NCBI GenBank assembly: GCA_963628785.1
Contig: CAVGGQ010000001.1
Location: forward strand, 24,302-88,301
Direction: 5' to 3'
Source: Apopatocola sp963628785
Lineage (GTDB): Bacteria; Bacillota; Clostridia; Oscillospirales; Oscillospiraceae
DNA: 64,000 nucleotides
Shown here: piece by piece, positions 49,345 to 59,335 of the stretch
Numbering within the stretch: the stretch's first letter is position 1
How the letters are laid out: each line of letters begins with the position of its first letter
Made by a program: the position numbers and the translations under genes
Notes under the pieces: generated by a model
What the model saw: the letters and a program-made list of their open reading frames with translations, nothing else
Told to the model about the DNA's origin: nothing
The model's database searches: none

Positions 49345-52266
49345 ATGAAAAAGAAAAAAATACGGGTTGGCCTTTGGGCCACGCTTACATCGGTGACAGC
49401 AGTATTGTTGTCCCTCAGTCTTATCGGCGCACCGATTGCGCTTTCCAACAAAAGCAATGTAGATAAATTTTTAGGGGTTAGCGGTGCAAGCGTTTCCGGC
49501 GGCAGCGGCAATGAGTATTACACTAGCGATTATGCTTACACCGTTGAAGGTGAAACACAGCTGCTTGCAGATCAGCAAGACCTCTACAGACAAATCGTGG
49601 CAGAAGGCACGGTGTTGCTGAAAAATGAAAACAATGCACTGCCGCTGTCTGCCGCGGACGGTACTGTGAATATTTTTGGCAATGCCGGTCCGCAGTACCT
49701 TTCCGGATTAAATAGCTCGCTGAAAAACGAAGGCTTTACCGTGAATGATGACTGCTGGAACTTCTATGCTACCGGCGGTCAGAATGTTACAGGCAATGCC
49801 GTGAATGAAAATCCTTGGGCAGCAGTAACCTCCCAGAATTGGTACAAGAGCCTGGGCGGCACCGCAATTGTTGTCTTGGGCCGACGCGGTCAGGAAGGCT
49901 CAGACGACCAGTGGACGGAAGAACGAGACTATCTGGCACTTTCTACCGAAGAGAAGGACATGCTTAACGGTGTAGCGGAATTAAAACGTTCCGGCACCTT
50001 TTCCAAGATGATCGTCATCATGACCTGCACCAATACGATCAATTATGCTGATGGAGACTGGAATGATGCCATTGACTCGATTCTTTGGCTGGGCAATGTA
50101 AATGACCTGGGTACGGAAGCCCTTGCGGGAATTATCTCCGGTGAAACAAATCCCTCCGGTCGTCTCTCCGATACGATTTATAAAAATGCACATGATAACC
50201 CGGTTATGACCAACTTCGGCCGCATTAGCGCGGATCTGTCTCTGCTTTCTGACGGCAAATCCGATGAGGTTCAGGCACTGTCCGATGAGTGGAAACCCTC
50301 CAGTGACAAGGGCAACCATTGGCGCAGAAATTATGTATATGCCGAGGGTATTTACGTTGGCTACCGCTATTATGAGACGCGCTACGAGGATGTGGTTTTA
50401 GGCACCCCAAATGTCGGCAATTTCAACTATGCAGATTATGTGGCATATCCCTTCGGATATGGCCTATCTTACACCGAATTTTCGTATTCTGATTTTCAGG
50501 TTACAGAAACGGACAGCGGCTTCGATGTCTCTGTAACGGTTACCAATACCGGCAATAGCACTGGCAAGCATTCGGTCACCGTTTATATGCAGTCTCCTTA
50601 CACCGATTATGACAAGCAAAATGGCGTTGAAAAAGCTGCCGTTGAGCTGGTAGGCTATGAGAAAACGCAGCTGCTCGATCCCGGCGCATCGGAATCGGTC
50701 ACCGTCAGTGTTGCCAAAACCGAGCTGCGCAGCTATGACTCAAACAATGCTAAAACATATATTCTTGATGCCGGTGACTATTACTTTACGATTGGCGAAT
50801 CCTCTCATGACGCAGTGAACAACATTTTGGCCGCGAAGGGTATGACAGTGACCAATGGCATGACGGACAGCGGCAATGCGTCGCTGGTCTATGTATGGAA
50901 CAATCCTACGCTTGACACAGAGATCTTCGCCACCTCTGCTGTGACCGGGAATGCGATTACCAATCTGTTTGATGAATCTGATCCTAACAAAAACGAAGAA
51001 CTCTCCAAAAACAACAATGTGGTTTGGCTCAGCCGCTCCGACTGGGAAGGAACCTTCCCCAAGCAGGCAATTTCTCTGGTTTATACGGACGCTATCGCAG
51101 ATCTTGCCAAGCCGATCACCTACCAAGCAGGATCCGGTGATGCATCTTCTGTTCCCACCCATAAATTTGGCAGCACCGAAACAAGTCTGACGCTTGTGGA
51201 TATGTATGGCAAAGATTACGATGATCCTGATTGGGAAAATCTGGTTTCGCAGATGACCTATGAAGAAATGGTTACCTTCATCAATGATCCTGAAGGCGCG
51301 GTTGCTTCTGTTGGCAAAGTAAAGGGTACTGCCGGAAACGGCTCCACGGGTCGAAGCGAAACATTTGTAGCTTCCGGACTCCAGGGTATTTCCTATACAT
51401 CCACCGAAATCCGTGCCGCAACTTTTAACAAAGATATCCATGAAGCAGTCGGCGCTATGACCGGTGAAAACCTGCTGCATTCGTCTACCACGGATAGCAA
51501 GAAAGCCGCATTGTACGGTTGGAGCTGCGATACCCATCGCTCTCCCTATTCCGGCCGTAACAACGAATACTATTCTGAAGATCCGTATCTCTCCGGCCAG
51601 GCATGTGCAGCAGAGACCCGCGGCATCGTCGGAAAAGGCGGTATCGTATTTACCAAGCACTATGCGGTCAATGATCAGGAAGAATATCGTCATGGCGTAA
51701 CTGCATGGCTGAACGAGCAGGCTTTGCGCGAGATTTATCTTGCTCCGTTTGAAGAAGCTATTGTAAACGGCGGCGCAAATGGCCTGATGAACGGCTTTAA
51801 CCGTGTAGGTATTAAGTGGGCCGGTGAATATTATAACCTTCAGGTTGCCTATCTGGAAGACGAACTGGGCTATAAGGGCATCACACTGACGGACCAGTAT
51901 GAGTCTGACTATCAGGATTCCGTAGATGGTATTCTCAACGGCACCCACGCATGGCTGGGCGGCGGCACATACAAGGTGTGCTATGAGGTTTTGTTGATGG
52001 ACGAGTACCGCAATGATCCGGTGATTCAGGATGCCTTGTTTAACGCGGTAAAACGGAATCTCTATGTAGATGCCAATTCCATGATTATCAACGGCATGAG
52101 CTCGGATACGGTCGTGGAAGAGAGCGTTTCCTGGTGGGTTCCTGCACTGACTGCCGTGGAGATTTTCTTTGCGCTTGCGACTGCAGGCTGCGCGGCAATG
52201 CTCGTGCTGAATATCGTAAATTATCAGAAGCGTAAAAAGGCAATCGAGTGGATCATGCGGAACTGA
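49345..52266 (+). CDS. Membrane-anchored GH3 family protein with reversed domain order
   Basis: 973 residues. N-terminal helix (about 11-33), then what is normally the second GH3 domain (VAEGTVLLKNENNALPLS at about 88; FGYGLSYTEFSYS near 378), an FnIII-like domain (about 385-480), a linker, and only then the TIM-barrel (MTYEEMVTF, YSEDPYLSG, FTKHYAVNDQEEYRHG, nucleophile D850 in LTDQYESD). A second helix (about 937-960) ends the chain. Reversed order is known from Ruminococcus albus and Butyrivibrio beta-glucosidases. The usual SDW is TDQ here. The helices at both ends put the enzyme on the outer surface. Base composition looks more AT-rich than in most of the window. Confidence 0.82.
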   Translation: MKKKKIRVGLWATLTSVTAVLLSLSLIGAPIALSNKSNVDKFLGVSGASVSGGSGNEYYTSDYAYTVEGETQLLADQQDLYRQIVAEGTVLLKNENNALPLSAADGTVNIFGNAGPQYLSGLNSSLKNEGFTVNDDCWNFYATGGQNVTGNAVNENPWAAVTSQNWYKSLGGTAIVVLGRRGQEGSDDQWTEERDYLALSTEEKDMLNGVAELKRSGTFSKMIVIMTCTNTINYADGDWNDAIDSILWLGNVNDLGTEALAGIISGETNPSGRLSDTIYKNAHDNPVMTNFGRISADLSLLSDGKSDEVQALSDEWKPSSDKGNHWRRNYVYAEGIYVGYRYYETRYEDVVLGTPNVGNFNYADYVAYPFGYGLSYTEFSYSDFQVTETDSGFDVSVTVTNTGNSTGKHSVTVYMQSPYTDYDKQNGVEKAAVELVGYEKTQLLDPGASESVTVSVAKTELRSYDSNNAKTYILDAGDYYFTIGESSHDAVNNILAAKGMTVTNGMTDSGNASLVYVWNNPTLDTEIFATSAVTGNAITNLFDESDPNKNEELSKNNNVVWLSRSDWEGTFPKQAISLVYTDAIADLAKPITYQAGSGDASSVPTHKFGSTETSLTLVDMYGKDYDDPDWENLVSQMTYEEMVTFINDPEGAVASVGKVKGTAGNGSTGRSETFVASGLQGISYTSTEIRAATFNKDIHEAVGAMTGENLLHSSTTDSKKAALYGWSCDTHRSPYSGRNNEYYSEDPYLSGQACAAETRGIVGKGGIVFTKHYAVNDQEEYRHGVTAWLNEQALREIYLAPFEEAIVNGGANGLMNGFNRVGIKWAGEYYNLQVAYLEDELGYKGITLTDQYESDYQDSVDGILNGTHAWLGGGTYKVCYEVLLMDEYRNDPVIQDALFNAVKRNLYVDANSMIINGMSSDTVVEESVSWWVPALTAVEIFFALATAGCAAMLVLNIVNYQKRKKAIEWIMRN

Positions 52267-52316
52267 CCCGACTTTCGGAAAACCTGAATACAAAATAAGC
52301 TCTTAAGGGGGTTTAC

Positions 52317-53546
52317 ATGATAATGAAATTCAAGTCCGTGGCAGCGCTTCTCCTATCCCTGACGGTACTGTTAGGGTTAAGCGGATGCGCCCTTTATGTG
52401 GATGATACACACAATGTTGCGGTTTCAACAGTGGCATCGGACGAGGCTTCCTCCGGCGAGGTCTCTGCTGATATCGCTGAAGAGGAAGTGGAAAAGCCTG
52501 TCGTGGTCGCATCCTATTGCGAACCCAATGAGTCTTTCTTCAACGCTTCCGCGCCAACGAGTTTTTATGAGGATAAGACTTTCCAGGCAAAAGCCGGTTT
52601 CTTCAACGATGTATTTGTTGTCGATGGTACCTGGGACTACAGCGATGAGACCGGTCTAACGCTTGCCTATAGCGATGGTACGGCTATCCCCGTGACAGAA
52701 GAAGATGGAATTTACTCCTGGCAGCTTGAACTTTCGACATCTATGCCGGTAGCGCAGATTTTTGATAACCGTCTTTCCGTATACGATTTGACCAGCTCCT
52801 GCAATGCAATCCTCGGCACATCTTATACTTTGCCGGAAGAACCCGCTTTCACGGTCAACTTCGCATCCGGCAACGATAATGTGAGTGGTGAAACCCCTGC
52901 ATCCTTTACCGTGCACACCGGAGAAAGCTTCACACTCCCGGAAAATCCCTACAGCGGTCAATATACGCAATTTTCAGGCTGGTCGGTCAATGGTACTTTG
53001 TATCAGGCCGGTGATGCCGTGCAGGTTGAGGGATATTACAATTACGATATTACCGGTTCCTGGGACATTCAGCACATAGCGGACGCTGTGACACAGGATG
53101 ATTACAAGTATTCCTATGAGCAGCGGGATGGTATCCCGATGATTCTGTATGCTGACGGAACGGTTCGATTGCACTATGCAAATCTGGTGACTGATCGAGG
53201 CTTCTGGGAAGTAACGGAAGACGATAATGGTCAGGCGGTTCTTTCCATCTATAATGAAATGGGAATCGCACCGGAAAATCTGATATCCGCCACAGAAGAA
53301 GACGGCGAACTGGTTTATTCTCAGGAAGGCTTCTATTATGACTGGGGTCAGCCGGATATCGGGTATGGCAGTGGAATTTTCCGCACTCTGTATACGCACA
53401 GAATTGATTTAGCCGCATTCCTTTCCGCCTACAACGAAACCTACGGAACGAGCTATGAGTCTGTTAGTGTGGGAAGCGGAACAGCTGTATTCACCGAACA
53501 GGATGACCCGAGTTCCGGCACACTGGGCATGATTATGCCATTTTGA
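52317..53546 (+). CDS. Lipoprotein with InlB-type B-repeat-like domain
   Basis: 409 residues, start ATG 52317 (or the ATG two codons later) after AAGGGGG. Lipobox LSGC (C24), acidic spacer, a beta-rich domain (FNDVFVVDGTWDYSDETGLTLAYSDG), a Listeria-Bacteroides repeat-like stretch (FTVHTGESFTLPENPYSG ... FSGWSVNGTLYQAGDAVQV) and another lipocalin-like strand set (SWDIQHIADAVTQDDYKY ... YADGTVRLHY). It is presumably surface-exposed and may bind glycan or cell wall for the GH3 enzyme 50 bp upstream. I do not recognise it as a named family. Confidence 0.7.
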   Translation: MIMKFKSVAALLLSLTVLLGLSGCALYVDDTHNVAVSTVASDEASSGEVSADIAEEEVEKPVVVASYCEPNESFFNASAPTSFYEDKTFQAKAGFFNDVFVVDGTWDYSDETGLTLAYSDGTAIPVTEEDGIYSWQLELSTSMPVAQIFDNRLSVYDLTSSCNAILGTSYTLPEEPAFTVNFASGNDNVSGETPASFTVHTGESFTLPENPYSGQYTQFSGWSVNGTLYQAGDAVQVEGYYNYDITGSWDIQHIADAVTQDDYKYSYEQRDGIPMILYADGTVRLHYANLVTDRGFWEVTEDDNGQAVLSIYNEMGIAPENLISATEEDGELVYSQEGFYYDWGQPDIGYGSGIFRTLYTHRIDLAAFLSAYNETYGTSYESVSVGSGTAVFTEQDDPSSGTLGMIMPF

Positions 53547-53563
53547 GAAAGAGGTGAACGATT

Positions 53564-54292
53564 ATGGCAGAAAATAAGAACAATGAAACGAAAGAACAGC
53601 TCTTGTCTGAATTGGAATGGGAGATAGACACTCGCTCCCGCAGACAGAAGCTAGAGATCCCTGTGGCTACACTGGGGGCATTTACCACTGCCTTGATGCT
53701 TGTAGTACCCTTGATTATCTATGACATTTTAGGCGCCGGTGCTTATTATTTCGAGTCCCATGCGCGTTCGCTTGTCAACATTTCGGCAGCCGCCGGCGGA
53801 AACTCGGTGGCAACCTTCTGGTTCGGACTGATTTATTTCTTCTCCCACACAGGTGGCGGCCAGTTTATTCCGCAGCAGTTGTTTTCTGCACAGTGGATGG
53901 CTTTGCAGGCAATCAAATCCGACAGCATCCCCGCTGCGTATTCGACACTGGGGTCTGTTACGATGGTCCTGACGGTCCTGCTTTTTGCAACGGCGGTTGT
54001 CTCGCTGGTGCTGTATATTGCGGATCGCCATTCTTCGAAATCTGCTTTGCACAAAGCTGTTAAATATTTTTCGCTCTCCGCTTTTTGCATCCAGGCGGTT
54101 ACCGCTGTATGGTTTTTCATTATTGTGCTGGGGCTTTGTCTGAAAATCGAGCCAACCGGTCAGATATATAACATGCAGGACTTCATGGTCTATGGCGGTG
54201 TCAAAATGACCATTGAATGCGTTTTTGCTGCGGCAATGGCGGTTTTGAACATTCTTCTCTTTTGGACGATCAAGAAGAAACCGAACGAATGA
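53564..54292 (+). CDS. Four-helix membrane protein of unknown function
   Basis: 242 residues: a charged cytosolic head (about 35), then helices at about 38-62, 85-100, 133-155, 172-195 and 215-235. GAGGTG 11 bp before ATG 53564; 17 bp after the lipoprotein gene, so same operon. No motif recognised. Its link to the GH3 and lipoprotein is positional only. Confidence 0.65.
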   Translation: MAENKNNETKEQLLSELEWEIDTRSRRQKLEIPVATLGAFTTALMLVVPLIIYDILGAGAYYFESHARSLVNISAAAGGNSVATFWFGLIYFFSHTGGGQFIPQQLFSAQWMALQAIKSDSIPAAYSTLGSVTMVLTVLLFATAVVSLVLYIADRHSSKSALHKAVKYFSLSAFCIQAVTAVWFFIIVLGLCLKIEPTGQIYNMQDFMVYGGVKMTIECVFAAAMAVLNILLFWTIKKKPNE

Positions 54293-54371
54293 GATAAGCT
54301 ACGACCGCACCACCGCAGTTTCCGATTCCACCGGCTCGCATTGATCTTAATTTCCTTTTCTCCTTTTTTCT

Positions 54372-54400
54372 CCCTGCTCCGGCCAACCGCCGGAGCAGGG
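54372..54400. other. Strong hairpin after the GH3/lipoprotein operon
   Basis: Perfect 12-bp stem CCCTGCTCCGGC/GCCGGAGCAGGG with a CAACC loop, but no U-run behind it (GAGACAC). It may end or protect the transcript; U-runs lie only in front of it on this strand. Confidence 0.5.
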
Positions 54401-54503
54401 GAGACACCTATTCGATAATTCTCCGGAGGGAGAAGCACAACTGCAATGTATTCCAACATTGTTCCTCCTAAAATCCGGTTCTCCCTTCTTTCTTTTTATC
54501 CAA

Positions 54504-54663
54504 GGCAACACCGCACAATGTCGTCTGCGGCACTTTACGGAAATTTTGCTCCCGCATTTCGTTGCATTTCCTTGCAATACACAAAGTATTGCTGCGTCAA
54601 TGTGCCTCATTCGGAAGCAAAATTTGCTTGCAAATCGCTCTTGCCGAATTATGCGGTATTGCC
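54504..54663. repeat. Foldback (MITE-like) element, full copy 2
   Basis: 160 bp with ends GGCAACACCGCA (54504-54515) and TGCGGTATTGCC (54652-54663), flanked directly by CCAA on both sides (54500-54503, 54664-54667), a possible 4-bp target duplication. Inner pairing: AATTTTGCT with AGCAAAATT, and tip GCAATAC-ACAAA-GTATTGC. The inner arms differ from copy 1 in sequence but pair in the same way. Confidence 0.8.
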
Positions 54664-54689
54664 CCAAATTTTGATTCGAGGTTATTTTC

Positions 54690-57086
54690 ATGCAGTATGC
54701 AGACATTATTTCCCGCCTTACCCTTTGGGAAAAGGCCCGCCTTCTCTCCGGCAAAAGCAATTGGGAAACATATGCAGTTCCCAGGGAGAGCATCCCGTCT
54801 GTATTCTGCTCCGACGGCCCCCACGGTCTGCGCAAGCAGAAAGGTGCCGCCGACCATTTGGGTCTGAATGAAAGCGTAAAGGCGACCTGCTTCCCGACCG
54901 CTTCCTGCCTTGCTAACAGCTGGGACGAGGAGCTCCTTCGTGAAGTCGGTACGGCCATCGGCACGGAAGCCACTGCAGAGGATGTTGACATCCTGCTCGG
55001 CCCCGCGCTCAATACCAAACGAGATCCGCTCTGCGGACGCAACTTTGAATACTATTCCGAGGATGCTTACCTCGCGGGAAAACTCGCGGCAGCTTACATC
55101 CGCGGCTTGGAACATACGGGCACGACCGCATGCCCGAAGCACTTTGCGGCCAACTCACAGGAACTCGGACGCATGTACAGCGACTCCGTCGCCGATGACC
55201 GCACCCTGCACGAAGCCTACCTCACCGGCTTTGAGATCGCCGTAAAGGAAGGACACCCCGGTGCGATCATGAGCTCCTATAATAAGATCAACGGCACCTA
55301 CGCGAACGAAAACTCCCGGCTCCTCACGGAGGTGCTGCGCAAAAAGTGGGGCTTTGACGGTGCCGTGATCACCGACTGGGGCGGCTCCAACGATATCGTC
55401 GCCGGCATCGCTGCGGGTTCAACGCTCGAAATGCCGGGCCCTGTGCTCGACAGTGCCGAGCGGCTCGTGCGCGCCGTCAGCTCCGGAAAGCTCTCCGAGG
55501 AAATAGTCAACAAGCGCGTGGACGAGCTTCTCACCATCGCGCTGCGCGAAAAGAAATCGGCCGAGCCGAAGTTTGAAGAGCATCACGCCCTTGCAAAAAA
55601 AGCGGCCTCCGAGGGCATCGTACTTTTGAAAAACGAAAATTCCCTTCTGCCGCTCTCTCTTGATAAAAAAATCGCCGTCATCGGCACCTTCGCCGAGACG
55701 CCGCGCTTCCAGGGCGCGGGCTCCAGCCTTGTAAACCCGACATTCATCGATAAACCGCTCGAATGTTACCGTGCGGCGGGACTTTCTGTCATCGGCTATG
55801 CCGCCGGATGCCGCCGCGACGGAAAAGCGGACGAGAGGTTGCTCGCGGAAGCCGCCGCGCTCGCAAAGAAGGCGGACATCGTCCTTCTTCACATCGGTCT
55901 TCCCGAAGCGTTCGAGAGCGAAGGCCTTGACCGCACCACCATGGCGCTCCCCGAAAATCAGCTCGAGCTTTGGGGAACTGTCCTGAACGCGAACCCGAAC
56001 ACCGTCGTCATCCTTTCCGCCGGTTCTCCGGTAGAACTTCCCCTGACCGATGCGACTCCCGCCATCGTACAGGCGTATCTTTACGGTCAGGCGGGCGCAG
56101 CCGCCATGGCCGATATTCTTACGGGAAATATCTCACCGTCCGGCAAGAGCGCGGAAACATATCCGATGGCATGGGAAGATGTACCGGGTTATTCCGATTA
56201 TCCGGCTCCCGGTGAGCACGCGCTCTACCGCGAGAGCCTGTTTATCGGCTATCGCTATTATGACACGGTCGACAAAGCCGTCCGCTTCCCGTTCGGCCAC
56301 GGCCTGAGCTATACGACTTTCGCTTACTCCGACTTGGAGATCGCAAAGAACGCCGTGCGTTTCACCGTTACGAACACCGGAAAGTACGAGAGTGCGGAGA
56401 TCGCGCAGCTCTATATCGGCAAGCCGGAGAGCAAGATTTTCCGCCCGAAAAAGGAAATCAAGGGCTTTGCCCGCCTCACCCTGAAACCCGGCGAGAGCCG
56501 TCGCACGGAGATCGCGTTTGACGACAAGTCGTTCCGCTACTTCAATGTGAAAACCGGAAAGTTTGAAGAAGAGGCCGGAACATACGAGCTTTATATCGGT
56601 GCCTCCTCCGTGGACATCCGCCTCGAGGGAACGATCGAGCGCACAGGCACAGATGCTCCCGCACCGTACGACAAAGAAGCTTTGCCCTCGTATTTCTCCG
56701 GACATATCGAGAATGTGAGCGACGCGGAATTTGAATCACTTCTCGGCCACCCCACTCCGAATGAGCCGTTCGACCGCGAAGTTTTGTGGAACAGCCCGGT
56801 ATCGAAGCTGGCCGACTGTAAAAGCGGCTTCTGCCGCATGATCGGGAAAATCTTGAAGCGCAAAGTCGAAAATGCAAAAAAGCCCGACTTGAATCTTCTC
56901 TTCGTCTATCGCCTGCCCATCCGCGGCATTCCCAAAATGATGGGAGCCTTTGTAAACATCCAAATGGCGGAAGGCATCCGTATGGCAGCCAACGGCCGCT
57001 TCTTCCGAGGCCTGGGACGGATCATTCGAGGCTTTTTCGCCGGACGGAAACAGCTGAAAGCATTGCAAAGTGACAGAAAGGCATGA
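54690..57086 (+). CDS. GH3 family beta-glucosidase/beta-xylosidase type glycosidase, cytosolic
   Basis: 798 residues, no signal peptide, conventional order: TIM barrel (CSDGPHGLRKQ, KHFAANSQELGR, nucleophile D229 in VITDWGG), alpha/beta sandwich (GIVLLKNENSLLPL, GAGSSLVNP), FnIII-like domain (FGHGLSYTTFAYSD ... GTYELYIGASS), and about 130 extra residues at the C-terminus (MIGKILKRKVENAKKPDLNLLFVYRLPIRG...) that also end the broken GH3 at 9827. It is the complete reference for that relic. Start ATG 54690, shortly after the foldback element; no strong ribosome site (GAGG at about 54680). Substrate not readable. Confidence 0.92.
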   Translation: MQYADIISRLTLWEKARLLSGKSNWETYAVPRESIPSVFCSDGPHGLRKQKGAADHLGLNESVKATCFPTASCLANSWDEELLREVGTAIGTEATAEDVDILLGPALNTKRDPLCGRNFEYYSEDAYLAGKLAAAYIRGLEHTGTTACPKHFAANSQELGRMYSDSVADDRTLHEAYLTGFEIAVKEGHPGAIMSSYNKINGTYANENSRLLTEVLRKKWGFDGAVITDWGGSNDIVAGIAAGSTLEMPGPVLDSAERLVRAVSSGKLSEEIVNKRVDELLTIALREKKSAEPKFEEHHALAKKAASEGIVLLKNENSLLPLSLDKKIAVIGTFAETPRFQGAGSSLVNPTFIDKPLECYRAAGLSVIGYAAGCRRDGKADERLLAEAAALAKKADIVLLHIGLPEAFESEGLDRTTMALPENQLELWGTVLNANPNTVVILSAGSPVELPLTDATPAIVQAYLYGQAGAAAMADILTGNISPSGKSAETYPMAWEDVPGYSDYPAPGEHALYRESLFIGYRYYDTVDKAVRFPFGHGLSYTTFAYSDLEIAKNAVRFTVTNTGKYESAEIAQLYIGKPESKIFRPKKEIKGFARLTLKPGESRRTEIAFDDKSFRYFNVKTGKFEEEAGTYELYIGASSVDIRLEGTIERTGTDAPAPYDKEALPSYFSGHIENVSDAEFESLLGHPTPNEPFDREVLWNSPVSKLADCKSGFCRMIGKILKRKVENAKKPDLNLLFVYRLPIRGIPKMMGAFVNIQMAEGIRMAANGRFFRGLGRIIRGFFAGRKQLKALQSDRKA

Positions 57087-57092
57087 TATAAT
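57063..57092 (+). promoter_or_regulatory. Promoter of the UDP-galactopyranose mutase gene
   Basis: -35 TTGCAA (57063-57068, inside the GH3 end), 18-bp spacer, -10 TATAAT (57087-57092). A 12-bp palindrome TCGGTTAACCGA (57110-57121) follows at about +12 and may be an operator. Confidence 0.6.
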
Positions 57093-57142
57093 ATCCAAAA
57101 ATTTGCATATCGGTTAACCGAATGAGAAAAGCGAGGCCTAAG

Positions 57143-58303
57143 TTGACGGAACACAACAGTTCGTTTGATATCGTGGTCGTCGGCGCCGGATTCGCCGGAG
57201 CCGCTGCGGCCCGCCTGATGGCGGAAAAAGGAAACACTGTGCTCGTACTGGAGCAAACCGACCGCATCGGCGGCAGCACCTGCGATGAGCGCAATGCAGC
57301 GGGGCTTTTGATCCATCCGTTCGGACCGCATATCTTTCACACGAATGACAAGAAAGTCTACGATTTTCTCTCCCGCTTTACGGCGTGGCGTCCCTATCAT
57401 CACCGCGTCCTTGCCAAAATCGGCAGTATGACGATCCCCGTGCCGTTCAATCTAACTTCGCTCGAAGCGGTCTTCCCGGAGGACGCGGAAAAGCTCTCCC
57501 GGGAACTGATGGAAACCTTTGGCGAGGGAGCAAATGTTCGCCTCAAAAGCCTTCTCACAAGTGAAATTGCCGACATCCGTCGCGTGGGCGAATATGTGCG
57601 CGAGAATATTTTCCGCTATTATTCCGAAAAGCAGTGGGGGATACCCTTTGAGAAAATGGATCCGTCCGCGCCGGACCGTGTACCCATCCGCCTCAGCCGC
57701 GAGGACGGCTATTTTACCGACACTTATCAGGGCATGCCAGCCGACGGCTATACGCCTGTTTTCGAGCGTATGCTCGATCACCCCGATATTACGCTCGCCC
57801 TCGGCACATCGGCGATATCGCGCCTCTGCCTTTCGGACGGCATCGTTCTGCTTGACGGCGTTCCCTTCGCCGGCCATGTCATATACACGGGTGCGGCGGA
57901 CGCGCTTTTCGAAAATTGCTTCGGCGCCCTGCCGTACCGCACGGTACGCTTCGAGTTTGAAACGCTGAACACCGAGCACTTCCAGAGCGTCGGCACGGTA
58001 AACTACACTGTGAGCGAAAAATTTACGCGCATCACGGAATTCAAACACCTCACGGGCGATGCATCCCCGGTCACGACTATCTTGCGGGAGTACCCGAAGG
58101 CGTATGTCCAAGGCCAAGGCGACAGCCCGTATTACCCCATCGCCTCTCAAGAGAGCGCGGAGCTGTATGCAAAATACGCCTCCCTTGCCAAACAGTATTC
58201 CCGCCTTCATCTCCTCGGCCGTCTCGGTGAATACAAGTATTACAACATGGACGCCGTGGTGCGCCGCGCCATCGATGTGACGAGCGATATTCGGAAAGGA
58301 TAA
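57143..58303 (+). CDS. glf: UDP-galactopyranose mutase
   Basis: 386 residues from TTG 57143, which has GAGG six bases upstream; an ATG at 57122 lacks a ribosome site. FAD-binding DIVVVGAGFAGAAAARLMAEKG, DERNAAGLLIHPFGPHIFHTNDKKVYDFL, the substrate loop RYYSEKQWGIPFEKMDPS, YFTDTYQGMPADGYTPVFERML and C-terminal GRLGEYKYYNMDAVVRRA. Converts UDP-galactopyranose to UDP-galactofuranose for surface polysaccharide. 9 bp before a GT2 gene that may use such a donor. Confidence 0.95.
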   Translation: MTEHNSSFDIVVVGAGFAGAAAARLMAEKGNTVLVLEQTDRIGGSTCDERNAAGLLIHPFGPHIFHTNDKKVYDFLSRFTAWRPYHHRVLAKIGSMTIPVPFNLTSLEAVFPEDAEKLSRELMETFGEGANVRLKSLLTSEIADIRRVGEYVRENIFRYYSEKQWGIPFEKMDPSAPDRVPIRLSREDGYFTDTYQGMPADGYTPVFERMLDHPDITLALGTSAISRLCLSDGIVLLDGVPFAGHVIYTGAADALFENCFGALPYRTVRFEFETLNTEHFQSVGTVNYTVSEKFTRITEFKHLTGDASPVTTILREYPKAYVQGQGDSPYYPIASQESAELYAKYASLAKQYSRLHLLGRLGEYKYYNMDAVVRRAIDVTSDIRKG

Positions 58304-58312
58304 CCAATCGGT

Positions 58313-59320
58313 ATGAAAATCACCTTTGCCGTCCCGTGCTACAACTCGGCGGCCTATATGAGAAAATGCATCGAGAGTCTTCTCTCTGTCGATGACCCGA
58401 AGGCGGAGATCGTGCTCGTCGATGACGGCTCTTCGGACGATACGCCCGCCATCGCAGATGACTACGCCGCCGAATATCCGGAGAAGATCCGCGCCATCCA
58501 TCAGGAAAACCGCGGCCACGGCGGCGCCGTGATGACCGGCCTTGCCAACGCCCGCGGCGAGTATTTCAAGGTCGTAGACAGTGACGACTGGCTCGACACG
58601 AAAGCCCTCGCCGAGGTGCTGCACTTTCTCGATGCCCCGCAGGAAAAACCGGATATGATCGTGTGCAATTATGTATATGACAAGGTCGGTACCGCGCACA
58701 AAAAAGTGATATCTTACGGCAATGCCCTGCCCGAGCGCAAGATCATTTCCTGGGACGAAGTCGGCCACTTCGCCAAAGGACAGTATATGCTCATGCACGC
58801 CGTGATCTACCGCACGGAACTCCTTCGCACCTGCGGGCTCGACCTGCCGCTGCATACCTTCTATGTGGACAACCTTTTTGTGTATGTCCCCATGGCGCAG
58901 GTTCACACGCTCTATTATATTCCCTGTGACCTCTACCATTATTTCATCGGCCGCGAAGATCAATCTGTGCACGAGGCGGTAATGATCCGCCGCATCGAGC
59001 AGCAGATGCGTGTCAACCGCCTCATGGCCGAGCAGCTCGATCCGATGCAGGTGGAAAACCACCGCGTGGCAAAGTACCTGTTCAATTATCTCGAGATCGT
59101 CACCGCTGTCACCTGCATCCTCACGACCATCAGCGACAGTGAGGAAAACTATCAAAAGCGCGATGCGCTATGGGCCTCGATCGAAACAGCCAACCCGAAG
59201 CTCTGCCGCAAGCTGCGCCGCGGCATCCTCTGCTTCTCCACCTGTCCCAGGACCCGCCCCGGCCGCAAGATCGCCATCGCAGAATACAAACTCGCCAACA
59301 AAATTTTCGGCTTCAACTGA
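58313..59320 (+). CDS. Family 2 glycosyltransferase
   Basis: 335 residues. GT-A start ITFAVPCYNSAAYMRKCIESLL, LVDDGSSDDTPAIADDY, GHGGAVMTGLANARGEYFKVVDSDDWLD (metal-binding DSDD). The C-terminal 110 residues lack the EpsJ-like helix pair and end in a basic tail. No membrane segment. AAAGGA before ATG 58313. Operon with glf, so cell-surface glycan synthesis, possibly a galactofuranosyl transfer (inference). Confidence 0.88.
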   Translation: MKITFAVPCYNSAAYMRKCIESLLSVDDPKAEIVLVDDGSSDDTPAIADDYAAEYPEKIRAIHQENRGHGGAVMTGLANARGEYFKVVDSDDWLDTKALAEVLHFLDAPQEKPDMIVCNYVYDKVGTAHKKVISYGNALPERKIISWDEVGHFAKGQYMLMHAVIYRTELLRTCGLDLPLHTFYVDNLFVYVPMAQVHTLYYIPCDLYHYFIGREDQSVHEAVMIRRIEQQMRVNRLMAEQLDPMQVENHRVAKYLFNYLEIVTAVTCILTTISDSEENYQKRDALWASIETANPKLCRKLRRGILCFSTCPRTRPGRKIAIAEYKLANKIFGFN

Positions 59321-59335
59321 ATCGTGATCCCACCT

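Noticed and set aside
50740..52293. A 517-codon open frame antisense to the surface GH3
   Set aside because: Shadow of the sense gene; composition is rich in I, F, R and C with no domain, and the sense frame has signal, domains and ribosome site.
54372..54400. An intrinsic terminator for the GH3/lipoprotein operon
   Set aside because: The stem is excellent but no U-run follows it on the plus strand; kept only as a hairpin.
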